From DATEJJ01 sp039649115 (GTDB lineage Bacteria > Actinomycetota > Actinomycetes > Mycobacteriales > Micromonosporaceae), in NCBI GenBank assembly GCA_039649115.1, contig JBBWZQ010000199.1:1-14014 (forward strand): a DNA stretch of 14,014 nucleotides, in the 5' to 3' direction. The notes beneath the pieces were generated by a model, which was given only the letters and a program-made list of their open reading frames with translations, searched no databases and had not been told where the DNA came from. Shown piece after piece: positions 1 to 7,476 of the stretch (positions are counted from its first letter, which is position 1; each line of letters begins with the position of its first letter). Both the position numbers and the translations under genes were made by a program.

Positions 1-196
1 ACCCGAGGGCGTGCAGCCCGAGCGCGACGCCGTCGCCGGTCTGCCCCGCGCGGGTCTCGATGGCGGGCACCTGGTAGCTGTCGGCGAAGGGCAGCGGGAG
101 TTCGGGCACGTACGCGACGGTGTCCACGCCGGCGCCGCCGAGCACCAGCACGTCAACCGAGGTGCGGTCGTCCAACGACCCGGCATCCGTCAACAC
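1..196 (-). CDS. PfkB-family carbohydrate kinase, N-terminal part (runs off left edge)
   Basis: About 65 codons are open on the minus strand and continue beyond position 1. The translation reads DVLVLGGAGVDTVAYVPELP near residues 15-34 and TGDGVALGLHALG at residues 53-65. This is the usual start of a PfkB/ribokinase-fold sugar kinase: a first beta strand, G-x-x-x-x-D, LP, then a glycine-rich turn and A-L-x-x-L-G. Such enzymes phosphorylate sugars or nucleosides with ATP in the cytoplasm. The catalytic C-terminal half lies outside the window, so the substrate is unknown. The GTG at 196 is chosen because an AGGTGG-like site lies just upstream; a TTG at 193 would give better spacing. The gene begins 43 bp after the stop of the SMP-30-like gene on the same strand, so the two are probably co-transcribed. 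The usual GGxGxN sugar-contact loop is altered here (AGQTGDG). The family is fairly sure, the exact start less so. Confidence 0.72.
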   Translation of the reverse strand, partial: MLTDAGSLDDRTSVDVLVLGGAGVDTVAYVPELPLPFADSYQVPAIETRAGQTGDGVALGLHALG

Positions 197-239
197 GGAC
201 CACCTGACCGTGGCACGGGCCGCCGTGCTGACCTCTCCC

Positions 240-1076
240 TCACGGCCAGCCCGCACCCGGCACGCCGACCTGGGTGGCGAGCACCTGGCCGGTGCCCGGC
301 GGCACCATCTCGGACATCCCCCGCCACTGGGCCGCCACCATGAACAGCGTCGTCCCGCCGGGACCGCCCAGCGCGCAGGCGAAGGCGCCGCGGTCCAGCT
401 CGACCGTCTGCAGCACCCGGCCGCCCTCGGCGACCCGCACGCACCGCTTCCGGGGCACGTCGGCATACCAGACGGCACCCTGCGCGTCGAGACAGATGCC
501 GTCCGGCGTGCCCTCGTCGAGGTCGGCCCAGACCCGCCGGCCGGACAGCCCGCCGTCCGCGGCGATGTCGAAGGCCACCAGCCCGTGACGGTACGAGTCG
601 GCGACGATCAGGGTCGAGTTGTCCGGGGTCACCGCCATCCCGTTGGGGAAGGCGATGTCGTCGGCCACCTCGCGTACCGAGCCGTCCGCCGCGGCCAGGG
701 TGACGAAGCCGGGCTTGACGGCCGCACCGGCCATCAGGTCGAAGCCGCTGCGGTTGACGTAGGCGTTGCCGCGACCGTCCACCACGATGTCGTTCCAGCC
801 CCGCCCGCCGAGATCCGCGTGGGTGACCAGGGATCCGTCAGGCTCCCGGCGCAGCAGCCGCCCGTCCGGGGACGAGACGATCACCAGCCGGCCGTCCGGG
901 AGCCAGGCGGTGCACAGCGGCAGCGAGTCCACGCGCGCGACCACCTCGCTGCGGCCGGTGAGGTCGACGGCGAGGACCTCGCCCGCGGACCAGTCGGAGA
1001 AGTACAACCGGTCACCGTGCCAGCGCGGCGACTCGACCAGGCCCCGGCCGGTGAGCAGCGTCCGTACCTCGTTCAT
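240..1076 (-). CDS. SMP-30/gluconolactonase/LRE-like family protein
   Basis: The 278-residue product has the six-bladed beta-propeller pattern of the SMP-30/gluconolactonase family: cytoplasmic, divalent-metal-dependent enzymes that hydrolyse sugar lactones or related esters. The expected metal and substrate residues are all present: E15 in ESPRWH, N95 in GWNDIVVDGRGNAYV, N145 in PNGMAV and D192 in TPDGICLD. Length is normal for the family and no signal peptide is seen. The ATG at 1076 is chosen because ESPRWH normally sits near residue 15; the frame stays open to 1178 but that part would overlap the upstream lysozyme gene and looks unrelated. There is no convincing ribosome-binding site. A weak -10-like CAGTAT (1085-1090 on the complement) 8 nt upstream would fit a leaderless transcript. 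The gene lies 37 bp after a GH25 gene and before a PfkB kinase, which suggests a sugar or sugar-acid pathway. The true substrate cannot be told. Confidence 0.88.
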   Translation of the reverse strand: MNEVRTLLTGRGLVESPRWHGDRLYFSDWSAGEVLAVDLTGRSEVVARVDSLPLCTAWLPDGRLVIVSSPDGRLLRREPDGSLVTHADLGGRGWNDIVVDGRGNAYVNRSGFDLMAGAAVKPGFVTLAAADGSVREVADDIAFPNGMAVTPDNSTLIVADSYRHGLVAFDIAADGGLSGRRVWADLDEGTPDGICLDAQGAVWYADVPRKRCVRVAEGGRVLQTVELDRGAFACALGGPGGTTLFMVAAQWRGMSEMVPPGTGQVLATQVGVPGAGWP

Positions 1077-1113
1077 CGTCGGCAATACTGTCACGGTGAT
1101 CCCACCCGGTCGC

Positions 1114-1989
1114 TCAGCGGGCCGGGGGTGGCCAGGCGAGGGCCCGCAGGCCGGCGAGCCCGCCGTTGACGACGTCACGGTCGTGGCTGTGGCGTTTCTT
1201 CGGGTTGCCCGGCAGGTACTGCCACAGCGCGAACGTGCTCCAGCCGGCCGGCAGCCTGGGGTTCCTCCCGGTGTAGTTCGCGATGTCCAGCGGGTGGTCG
1301 CGGTACGAGGTGTCGTTGCCCGTACACGGGTTCCACCAGTAGGTATTGGTGTAGATCATCGGCTGCCGGCCGATACCGGCCTCGATCCGGCCGATGAACG
1401 CGCGGATCCAGGCGCGCATCTGGGCGGGGGTCAGGTTGTAGCAGTCGCCGGTCCGTACCCCGCCGTAGGGCCACTCCAGGTCGACGAACGGGACCAGGGT
1501 CTGCGCGTCGCGGCTGAACCTCGCGTGGCGCAGGAAGTGTTCGGCCTGGCCGACGGGGTTGCCGCGGTCCGGGCGGGCATAGACGTAGGCGCCGACGTAC
1601 CGGTGGGCGGCCCGGGCGGCGGCGTAGTCGGCCCGGAAGTTCGGATTCACGTACGTCATGCCCTCGGTCGCCTTGACGTAGACGAACTGGCTGCCCGCCG
1701 CCACCTCGGTGCGCCACTGCACGGTGAAATTCCGGTGATCATGGCTGGAGACGTCGATGCCGCCCACCGGGTAACCCGCCGGCCGCCCTGCCTGGATCTC
1801 GGCCACCACCTGCGGCGACACGGGCTCCACCGGCGGCGGCGCGGGCTGGCCGGGCATCGAGCGCACCGCCCACACCGTGCTCGTGACCAGGACGAGCGTG
1901 AGGACGACGGCGCGGCGCCGGCCCGGCGACATGGTCGCGACGGCGCGCCGCGCGCGCTGCCACACCACGATCAGACGTCCCGGCACCAC
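1114..1989 (-). CDS. GH25-family lysozyme-like protein, secreted or membrane-anchored
   Basis: The 291-residue product carries a glycoside hydrolase family 25 (Chalaropsis-type muramidase) domain from about residue 75 to the end. GH25 enzymes cleave the MurNAc-GlcNAc bond of peptidoglycan. Visible landmarks are GIDVSSHD (D79), FVYVKATEG (103-110), FVDLEW (168-173, with D170 and E172 as the DxE catalytic pair), IYTN (212-215), ALWQY (254-258) and HDRDVV (D270/D272). A basic N-terminus followed by a hydrophobic stretch at about residues 27-42 and a proline-rich linker (47-58) indicates export, either as a cleaved signal peptide or an N-terminal anchor. The GTG at 1989 gives the longest form; the ATG at 1932 (SPGRRRAVV) would still keep the export signal. 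Neither start has a strong ribosome-binding site. It is transcribed away from the peptidase cassette and reads toward the SMP-30-like gene. Confidence 0.88.
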   Translation of the reverse strand: MVPGRLIVVWQRARRAVATMSPGRRRAVVLTLVLVTSTVWAVRSMPGQPAPPPVEPVSPQVVAEIQAGRPAGYPVGGIDVSSHDHRNFTVQWRTEVAAGSQFVYVKATEGMTYVNPNFRADYAAARAAHRYVGAYVYARPDRGNPVGQAEHFLRHARFSRDAQTLVPFVDLEWPYGGVRTGDCYNLTPAQMRAWIRAFIGRIEAGIGRQPMIYTNTYWWNPCTGNDTSYRDHPLDIANYTGRNPRLPAGWSTFALWQYLPGNPKKRHSHDRDVVNGGLAGLRALAWPPPAR

Positions 1990-2147
1990 CCCAGTGTGCC
2001 CCAGCCCGTCGTGGTCATGCCGACGCCGTCGGCAATCGACTGGCCACTATCTGGGAGTCGCACCTTGCGATAGGCTGACCGGCACTCCAGGCAAGGCGAC
2101 TGCGAGAGACATCACTCCGCCGGACCCGAGAATGCGGGGACCTCAGC
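1990..2147. promoter_or_regulatory. Divergent promoter region between lysozyme-like gene and peptidase operon
   Basis: This 158-bp stretch separates two genes read in opposite directions, so it should hold both promoters. For the plus-strand operon a TAGGCT (2071-2076) fits the TANNNT form of actinobacterial -10 elements. No good -35 is seen at 17-18 bp. The ribosome-binding site of the peptidase gene is probably GCGGGGA, about 8 nt before the ATG at 2148. No clear minus-strand promoter was found. The inverted repeat inside the region is listed separately. Confidence 0.4.
2057..2100. repeat. Inverted repeat flanking a putative -10 element (possible operator)
   Basis: The left arm GTCGCACCTTGC (2057-2068) pairs with the right arm GCAAGGCGAC (2091-2100). 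The match is 10 bp with a 2-nt bulge in the left arm, and the arms are separated by 22 bp. The candidate -10 TAGGCT (2071-2076) lies between them, so a dimeric regulator bound here could block or position RNA polymerase for the peptidase operon. The structure is seen directly; its role is inferred. Confidence 0.35.
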
Positions 2148-4319
2148 ATGAAGGCGCATCGTGGATCCCGTCGGCGCGGGTGGCGGGTGATGATCGGCTG
2201 TGTCGCGGCCGCGTTGCCGATGTGCCTGACGGCGAGCGCGACGGCGTCGGCCCGCGATCCGGCCGCTGGCCTGGCCGCGCCGACGATCAACGCCGACTAC
2301 CTGTACAGCCAGCTCTACGCCATGTCGAAGGCGTTCAGCTACCGCATCTCGGGTGCGGACGGCGACCCGAGGAGCGCCACCGACGCGTTCAACCTGCCGC
2401 CGACCGTCAACGGCTGGCACGAGCTGTTCGCGTACTGGAAGGCCAACCTGACCGACCGGCGGGTCAACACGGCGCTCGCCGGCTTCGCGACCGTCACCGA
2501 CCACTATTTCCGCAGGACGGGTGGCTACCGCTCCGACTCCGACGACGCCGAGGTGACGATCCCCGGCGCGTCCTGCGCGGGCCAGCGCGTGCTGCTGGCG
2601 GCGCACCCGGACGAGACCCCGGTGCCGACCGACATCGTCGGGCTGATCGACTCGGGCACGACCAGCGGCAGCACCGGCTTCGGCGCGGCGCGGCGGCACA
2701 TCACCGACAGCAACCTGGGCAACGAGGGCGCGTACGACGGCCTGTCCGGCGTCGCCCTGACGATGGCCGAATACCACGCGCTGCTCGACTGGTACAGCGC
2801 CAACGGCACCTACCCGGAGCGCACGCTGAAGGTCACGCTCCTCGACGCGTCGCGCGGCAGGACCGGCACCGGACTGTTCGGCCGCGAGGGCTCGGCCTAC
2901 TACGCCAACCACCTGATCCCGGCCGGACCGCAGGGCCAGTACGTGCTGTTCGCCAACATGGACTCGCTCGGCATGAACTACCCCGCATACCACCTCGGCA
3001 CCGAGTTCTTCTGGAACAACGTGACCGGCGGCGGCGTCGGACCGTGGTTCACCTTCGTCAAGGCGACGCCCACCGCGCCGAACCCGGCGTACCCGGACAC
3101 CGGTGCCGGCTCGCCGGGCGCGAACATCACGGCCAACGCGGCCGCGATCGGCCTGTTGCGCAGCGACCTGGAGGCCGCGATCCTGGCCGGCTTCGGGCAG
3201 CAGGGCGCGAAGTACAACTTCGCCGTACCGCTGGAGAACCCGCTGCGCTACAACCAGACCGGCCAGGCACCGAACCCGTACAGCGGTGTCGTCCCGACGA
3301 AGCCGGCGTACCTGGCCGGCGACCAGTCGCGGTACTCACCCGTCCGCGATGACACCGACGCTCTCGAAGACGAGCAGGCGTTCTTCGACAAGGGGATCCC
3401 GGGGTTCACCGTGTCCGGCGTGAAGAACTCCAATGTGGACGAGAACCCGTACGGCGCGTCGGTCGCCGACGCGACCAAGGGGACGCCGGTGATCGGGTAC
3501 GCGGGCAACCAGACGACGTTCCAGTTGGGCAACAACACCCCGCAGCCCGGCATGACGAGCACCGCGGCCGGCACGGCGCCGGGCGACACCACCGTGAAGG
3601 TCGCCGCCGTCACCAACCTCGCCGCGGGCCAGCCCGTCTTCGTCGGCACCGGCACCGACATCGAGTACGGCCAGATCCGGTCCGTCGGCACGGCCGGCCC
3701 GGACGGCACCGGCGTCACGCTGGTCGCGCCGTTGGCCAGGGCGCACCCGAGCGGCGTCCCGTTCACCGTCAACGAGAACCAGCCCGTCGGCTACCTGTCC
3801 GACACCATCGAGCACCTGAACTACTTCGCCGGCGGGGCGCCGCACGGGCGGCAGCCCCAGCAGCCGACCGAGGAGCTGAAGCGGGCACTGGAGCTGCCGG
3901 CACAGTGGACCAGCCTGCTGCTGGCCGGCGACGGCTACCTCGGCGCGACCGCACAGACCGGCAAGCCCGTCGCGTACTTCGAGACCACGCCGGCCACGCC
4001 GGACGGCACGCTGACCGTGACGTTCGACGCCGGATTCTCCCGGGACGCGCGGGGACGGTCGGCCGGGTTGACGTACTACTGGGACTTCGGCGACGGGACG
4101 CACGCCACCGGCGCGCGGGTCACCCACACCTTCGACCGGGCCGTCCACGCCGACGTCAAGCTGGCCGTGGGCAGCGGCCACACCTGGGGCCTGTACCGGC
4201 AGGCGGTCGCCGTCGACAGTCCGGCGGGCGGACCACCGCCGACCAACGCCTGCGGCACGTTCTCACCGGATGAGTCGGCGCGCCTGATCTCGGCCGCGCG
4301 GAAGGGTACGGCGCAATGA
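2148..4319 (+). CDS. Secreted M28-like peptidase homologue with PKD domain, catalytic Glu pair missing
   Basis: The 723-residue product has a signal peptide (basic residues 1-13, hydrophobic core 15-32, likely cleavage after ASA at 35). An M28-like zinc-peptidase domain follows at about 45-590 and a PKD domain (YYWDFGDGT, 643-651; THTF, 659-662) at about 615-690. Compared with the next gene it keeps the first zinc ligand (H153 in AAHPDET), the bridging Asp (D197 in YDGLSG) and a later Asp (D272 in NMDSLG). Where the family has D-x-E-E-x-G it reads LLDASRGRTG (231-240), so the catalytic and metal-binding glutamates are gone and about seven extra residues are present. Peptidase activity is therefore unlikely. 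A small beta module (about 472-545, with VGTAG..GTG) interrupts the domain just before SDTIEHLNYF (551-560). The stop overlaps the next ATG by 4 bp. The ATG at 2148 has GCGGGGA about 8 nt upstream. Confidence 0.85.
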   Translation: MKAHRGSRRRGWRVMIGCVAAALPMCLTASATASARDPAAGLAAPTINADYLYSQLYAMSKAFSYRISGADGDPRSATDAFNLPPTVNGWHELFAYWKANLTDRRVNTALAGFATVTDHYFRRTGGYRSDSDDAEVTIPGASCAGQRVLLAAHPDETPVPTDIVGLIDSGTTSGSTGFGAARRHITDSNLGNEGAYDGLSGVALTMAEYHALLDWYSANGTYPERTLKVTLLDASRGRTGTGLFGREGSAYYANHLIPAGPQGQYVLFANMDSLGMNYPAYHLGTEFFWNNVTGGGVGPWFTFVKATPTAPNPAYPDTGAGSPGANITANAAAIGLLRSDLEAAILAGFGQQGAKYNFAVPLENPLRYNQTGQAPNPYSGVVPTKPAYLAGDQSRYSPVRDDTDALEDEQAFFDKGIPGFTVSGVKNSNVDENPYGASVADATKGTPVIGYAGNQTTFQLGNNTPQPGMTSTAAGTAPGDTTVKVAAVTNLAAGQPVFVGTGTDIEYGQIRSVGTAGPDGTGVTLVAPLARAHPSGVPFTVNENQPVGYLSDTIEHLNYFAGGAPHGRQPQQPTEELKRALELPAQWTSLLLAGDGYLGATAQTGKPVAYFETTPATPDGTLTVTFDAGFSRDARGRSAGLTYYWDFGDGTHATGARVTHTFDRAVHADVKLAVGSGHTWGLYRQAVAVDSPAGGPPPTNACGTFSPDESARLISAARKGTAQ

Positions 4320-6502
4320 CCGCCCCCACGCGAAGAGTGCGACGGATGCGGCGGTGGTGCACCGTCCCGACCGTCGTGGCGCTGGCCGTGCTCGCCGGAG
4401 CCGGCGCGTCCGGGCCGCGCGCGTACGGCACGGTGCGCGCCGGCCAGGCCCGCCCGGTCGTGGACACGACCTTCCTGTACAACGAGCTCTACCACCTGGC
4501 GACCAACTTCGTCTTCCGCACCGCCGGCGCGGACGGCCCGCTGGCCGATCCGAACGACCCGAACAACCTGCCGCCCAACTACAACGGCACGCAGGAGTTC
4601 TACCGCTGGTTCGGCGCGGAGATGACGAACGCCGGCGCCGCGCACATGGGTCCGGTGGGCCGCTACCTGACCGCGAAGGACCACCTGTACCCGACGCGCG
4701 TCTGGCAGCTCAACGACCTGAGCGTGACGATTCCCGGCCAGTCCTGCGCGGGCCAGGTCGCGCTCATCGCCGGCCACAACGACAGCACGCCCACCTCGAC
4801 CGGGGTCGCCAACGCGGCGGCGAACGGCGGCGCCACGCCGATGAGCGCGATGCGCGGCGGCAACTGGGGCAACGGCTCCATGTACGACGCCGGGTCCGGC
4901 GAGGCGATGGGCATGGCCGAGTTCCAGGCGCTGCTGCGGTGGTACCAGAAGAACGGCACCTACCCGAAGCGGACCATCAAGATAGGCCTGTTCGACAACG
5001 AGGAGGGCGGCCTCGTCGGCTCCGGGTACTACTCGCAGACGAACGTGTCGACGCTGGCGGCCCCCGCCACGGCGGGCAGCACCAACCTCAAGATCGTCGG
5101 CCGCACCGGGGTCGGGTTCGCGGCCGGCGAGACGCTGCTGATCGACCCGTTCGGCAGCCCGGACACGGTCACGATCACGGCCGTCGGCACGGTCGGCGCC
5201 GCCGGCACCGGCATCACCGTCACGCCGGCGCTGGCCGCTGACCACGTCGCCGGAGCCCCGCTGTCGGCCGGCGTGGCCAATGTGGGCGGGCTCATCCCGG
5301 ACGGCCCGCAGGGGCAGTACGTGATGGTCGCGAACATGGACCAGAACGGCATCGAGTACCCGGCCCGCCACTTCGGCACCGATCACTACCTGAACAACAT
5401 CGTGGGCGGCGGGGTCGGCCCGTGGTACACGAACATCAACGCCATCCCCCTGTACACGACGCCGAACGGCCTGTACGACGCGACGGCGATCCAGCGCATC
5501 CAGCACAACCTGGCGGCGGCGCAGGCGTTCCGGGACGCGACCGCGAGCGCGGTGAGCGAGGCGTTCGGGGTGCTCGGGCAGAAGTACGGGTTCAGCATGC
5601 CGCTGGAGAACCCGCTGCGGTTCGACCAGGTGGGCTCGACACCGGTCGATCCAGGACCGCGGTCCGTGCCGGCGTACCTGCCGGGCGACATCCCGAAGTA
5701 CTCGCCGGTCGTCGACGACAACACCGGCCGCACCGACCAGGTGTCGTTCATCCGGGACTGGGGCATTCCCGGGTACGGCATCATCGGCGCCTACGACACG
5801 AGCACCAACCCCCAGGTGGGCGGCAACGAGAACCCGTACCCGCAGTCGTACGCGAGCAAGCCGACCCTCAGCCAGTACGCGCTCTACGACACGAACGACG
5901 ACACGCCCGAGCACCTGAACTACTACGCCTCCGGCACCACGCACGGGCCGGGCGGTCCCTCGTCCCCGTCGGAGGGGCTCAGGCGGGCACTGGAACTGCC
6001 GGCCACCTGGACCTCCTACCTGATCGCCGGTGACGCGTACGGCGGCGCGGAGGCCAGGAGCGGCAACCCGGTGGCGTACTTCGAGACCATCCCGGCCAAG
6101 CCGTTCCTCACGTCCACGGTCACGTTCGACGCGTCGTTCTCCCGTGGCGGCGGCGGGCGTTCCCGCGGGCTCACGTACTACTGGGACTTCGGCGACGGCA
6201 CGACCGTGGCCACGACGAACCCCGCCGTGACGCACGAGTTCGCGGGCACGCCGAAGTGGTACGACGTGAAGCTCGCGGTGAAGTCCGGCAGCGGGTGGGA
6301 CTTCTACCGGCAGGCGCTGGCGGTGCGGTTCGTACCGGCGCACTTCCCGGACGCCCCGCTCGCGGGCGAACCGGCCGCACCGGCGACCGATCCGTGCGGC
6401 ACGCTCAGCGCCGCCGAGCAGGCGTCCATCACCCACCAGGCGCAGCGGCTGATGGACCGGCTCGGTGGCTCGACGACGGTGGTGGTCGGCAAGAGCCGAT
6501 GA
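4316..6502 (+). CDS. Secreted M28-family metallopeptidase with PKD domain
   Basis: The 728-residue product has an N-terminal export signal (basic 6-13, hydrophobic 17-31), an M28-like domain (about 50-575) and a PKD domain (about 597-672, with YYWDFGDGT at 621-629). M28 enzymes are co-catalytic zinc aminopeptidases or carboxypeptidases. H154 (AGHNDST), D191 (MYDAGSG), E229-E230 (FDNEEGGLVGSGYY) and D342 (NMDQNG) match the expected ligands and catalytic base. The last ligand is unclear: the place of the usual YHT His appears as YDT (D525), while a nearby His (H533, PEHLNYY) is shared with the upstream paralogue. A beta module (about 246-318) is inserted right after the Glu-Glu helix, a different place from that in the paralogue. 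The protein aligns along its whole length with the upstream gene product, so the pair is an old tandem duplication. ATGA overlaps at both ends couple it to its neighbours. The extracellular substrate is unknown. Confidence 0.88.
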   Translation: MTAPTRRVRRMRRWCTVPTVVALAVLAGAGASGPRAYGTVRAGQARPVVDTTFLYNELYHLATNFVFRTAGADGPLADPNDPNNLPPNYNGTQEFYRWFGAEMTNAGAAHMGPVGRYLTAKDHLYPTRVWQLNDLSVTIPGQSCAGQVALIAGHNDSTPTSTGVANAAANGGATPMSAMRGGNWGNGSMYDAGSGEAMGMAEFQALLRWYQKNGTYPKRTIKIGLFDNEEGGLVGSGYYSQTNVSTLAAPATAGSTNLKIVGRTGVGFAAGETLLIDPFGSPDTVTITAVGTVGAAGTGITVTPALAADHVAGAPLSAGVANVGGLIPDGPQGQYVMVANMDQNGIEYPARHFGTDHYLNNIVGGGVGPWYTNINAIPLYTTPNGLYDATAIQRIQHNLAAAQAFRDATASAVSEAFGVLGQKYGFSMPLENPLRFDQVGSTPVDPGPRSVPAYLPGDIPKYSPVVDDNTGRTDQVSFIRDWGIPGYGIIGAYDTSTNPQVGGNENPYPQSYASKPTLSQYALYDTNDDTPEHLNYYASGTTHGPGGPSSPSEGLRRALELPATWTSYLIAGDAYGGAEARSGNPVAYFETIPAKPFLTSTVTFDASFSRGGGGRSRGLTYYWDFGDGTTVATTNPAVTHEFAGTPKWYDVKLAVKSGSGWDFYRQALAVRFVPAHFPDAPLAGEPAAPATDPCGTLSAAEQASITHQAQRLMDRLGGSTTVVVGKSR

Positions 6503-7476
6503 GGACCGGAGTTCTGCTCGGCGCGCTGGTCCTCGTACTGGCCGGCTGCTCGCCCGCGCGGCACGGTCCGGCCGGCGGCGTGCGCCTCGTACCGTGGGAC
6601 GGCACCGTACCGGCGCACCTGCGGCCGGCGACCGTCGCGCCGGCGCCGGCATGCCAGGCGTCCCGGCTGACCGTCACCGGCGGCGGATTCCGGTTCACCC
6701 CCGGGATCTCCGGCGGCACGGGTGAGGTGACGTTGCGCAACACCGGCCCGGACGCCTGCCGGTTGACCGGACGGCCGCAGGTGCGGATCGTCGGCGCGGT
6801 CCCGGCACCCGCACAGCGGCAGGCACCGTTGCCGGCGCAGCCACCCGCGTTCCCCACGGTCACCCCGCCGGACGGCACGCTGCTCGCCGTGCCGCCCGGC
6901 GCGGCGGTGACGCTGGGCGTCGACTGGCGCAACTGGTGCCTGCCCCGCACGGCCGAGGCGCCCGTGCCGCCGCGGGCGATCCGGCTCACCCTGCCCGGTG
7001 GCGGGAGCATCGACGTGGGCTACAACGCGGTACCGCAGTGCGACACGCCCACGGCCGCCACGACCGTGGGCGTGCGCCCGTTCCAGCCCGCGCCGCTGCC
7101 CGCGACGGCACCGTGGACGCCGGGCGTCGTGCAGGCGACGATCCAGCCGCTGTCCGGCAACGGCCCGCTGACCGGCAGGCGCGGTGACACGGCGCGCTTC
7201 GCCGTCGAGATCCGCAATCCGTCGGCCGCACCGATCCCGTTCGAGCGCTGCCCGCTCCTCGTCGAGATGCTCGCCCCGGCCGGGCGGCCGGAGGCGCACC
7301 AACTCAACTGCCGGGCCGCCGGGCAGGTGCCGGCCGGCGGTTCGCTCCGGTTCGAGATGCGCATCCAGATCCCGGCGGACGCGCCGGCCGGCAGCAACGG
7401 CCTGTTCTGGCAGCTCGACCCGACCGGGAGCCAGGGCCCGCAAGCCGTGTCGCGCATCGACGTCAGGCCCAGCTGA
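6499..7476 (+). CDS. Lipoprotein with DUF4232-like domain
   Basis: The 325-residue product begins with a lipoprotein signal peptide: hydrophobic residues 5-14, then the lipobox LAGC with C17 as the likely lipidated residue. It should sit on the outer face of the membrane. Residues about 52-182 resemble DUF4232, a beta-sandwich domain common in actinobacterial lipoproteins (VTLRNTGPDACRLTGRPQV at 77-95 is the hallmark). A second beta-rich segment (about 205-323) has ARFAVEIRNPSAAPIPF and looks like another Ig-type sandwich. C52/C87, C147/C181 and C251/C271 could form disulfides. No catalytic motif is visible. The ATG overlaps the peptidase stop (ATGA, 6499-6502), so it is the third gene of a translationally coupled set and may anchor or assist the two secreted peptidase-like proteins. 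That role is inferred from position only. Its 3' end overlaps the convergent gene by 14 bp. Confidence 0.85.
   Translation: MRTGVLLGALVLVLAGCSPARHGPAGGVRLVPWDGTVPAHLRPATVAPAPACQASRLTVTGGGFRFTPGISGGTGEVTLRNTGPDACRLTGRPQVRIVGAVPAPAQRQAPLPAQPPAFPTVTPPDGTLLAVPPGAAVTLGVDWRNWCLPRTAEAPVPPRAIRLTLPGGGSIDVGYNAVPQCDTPTAATTVGVRPFQPAPLPATAPWTPGVVQATIQPLSGNGPLTGRRGDTARFAVEIRNPSAAPIPFERCPLLVEMLAPAGRPEAHQLNCRAAGQVPAGGSLRFEMRIQIPADAPAGSNGLFWQLDPTGSQGPQAVSRIDVRPS

Noticed and set aside
120..1169. Plus-strand open frame of 349 codons over the SMP-30-like gene
   Set aside because: Low-complexity product without motifs; the minus strand has all SMP-30 metal ligands.
2821..2920. Frameshift as the cause of the missing Glu-Glu in the first peptidase
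   Set aside because: The +1 frame does not contain the motif, and the flanking in-frame sequence aligns with the paralogue on both sides.
4076..6652. Long open frame on the minus strand (858 codons) across the second peptidase gene
   Set aside because: It is antisense to a clearly real peptidase gene. Its product is Arg/Val/Gly/Ala-rich with no domain, which is typical of shadow frames in GC-rich DNA.
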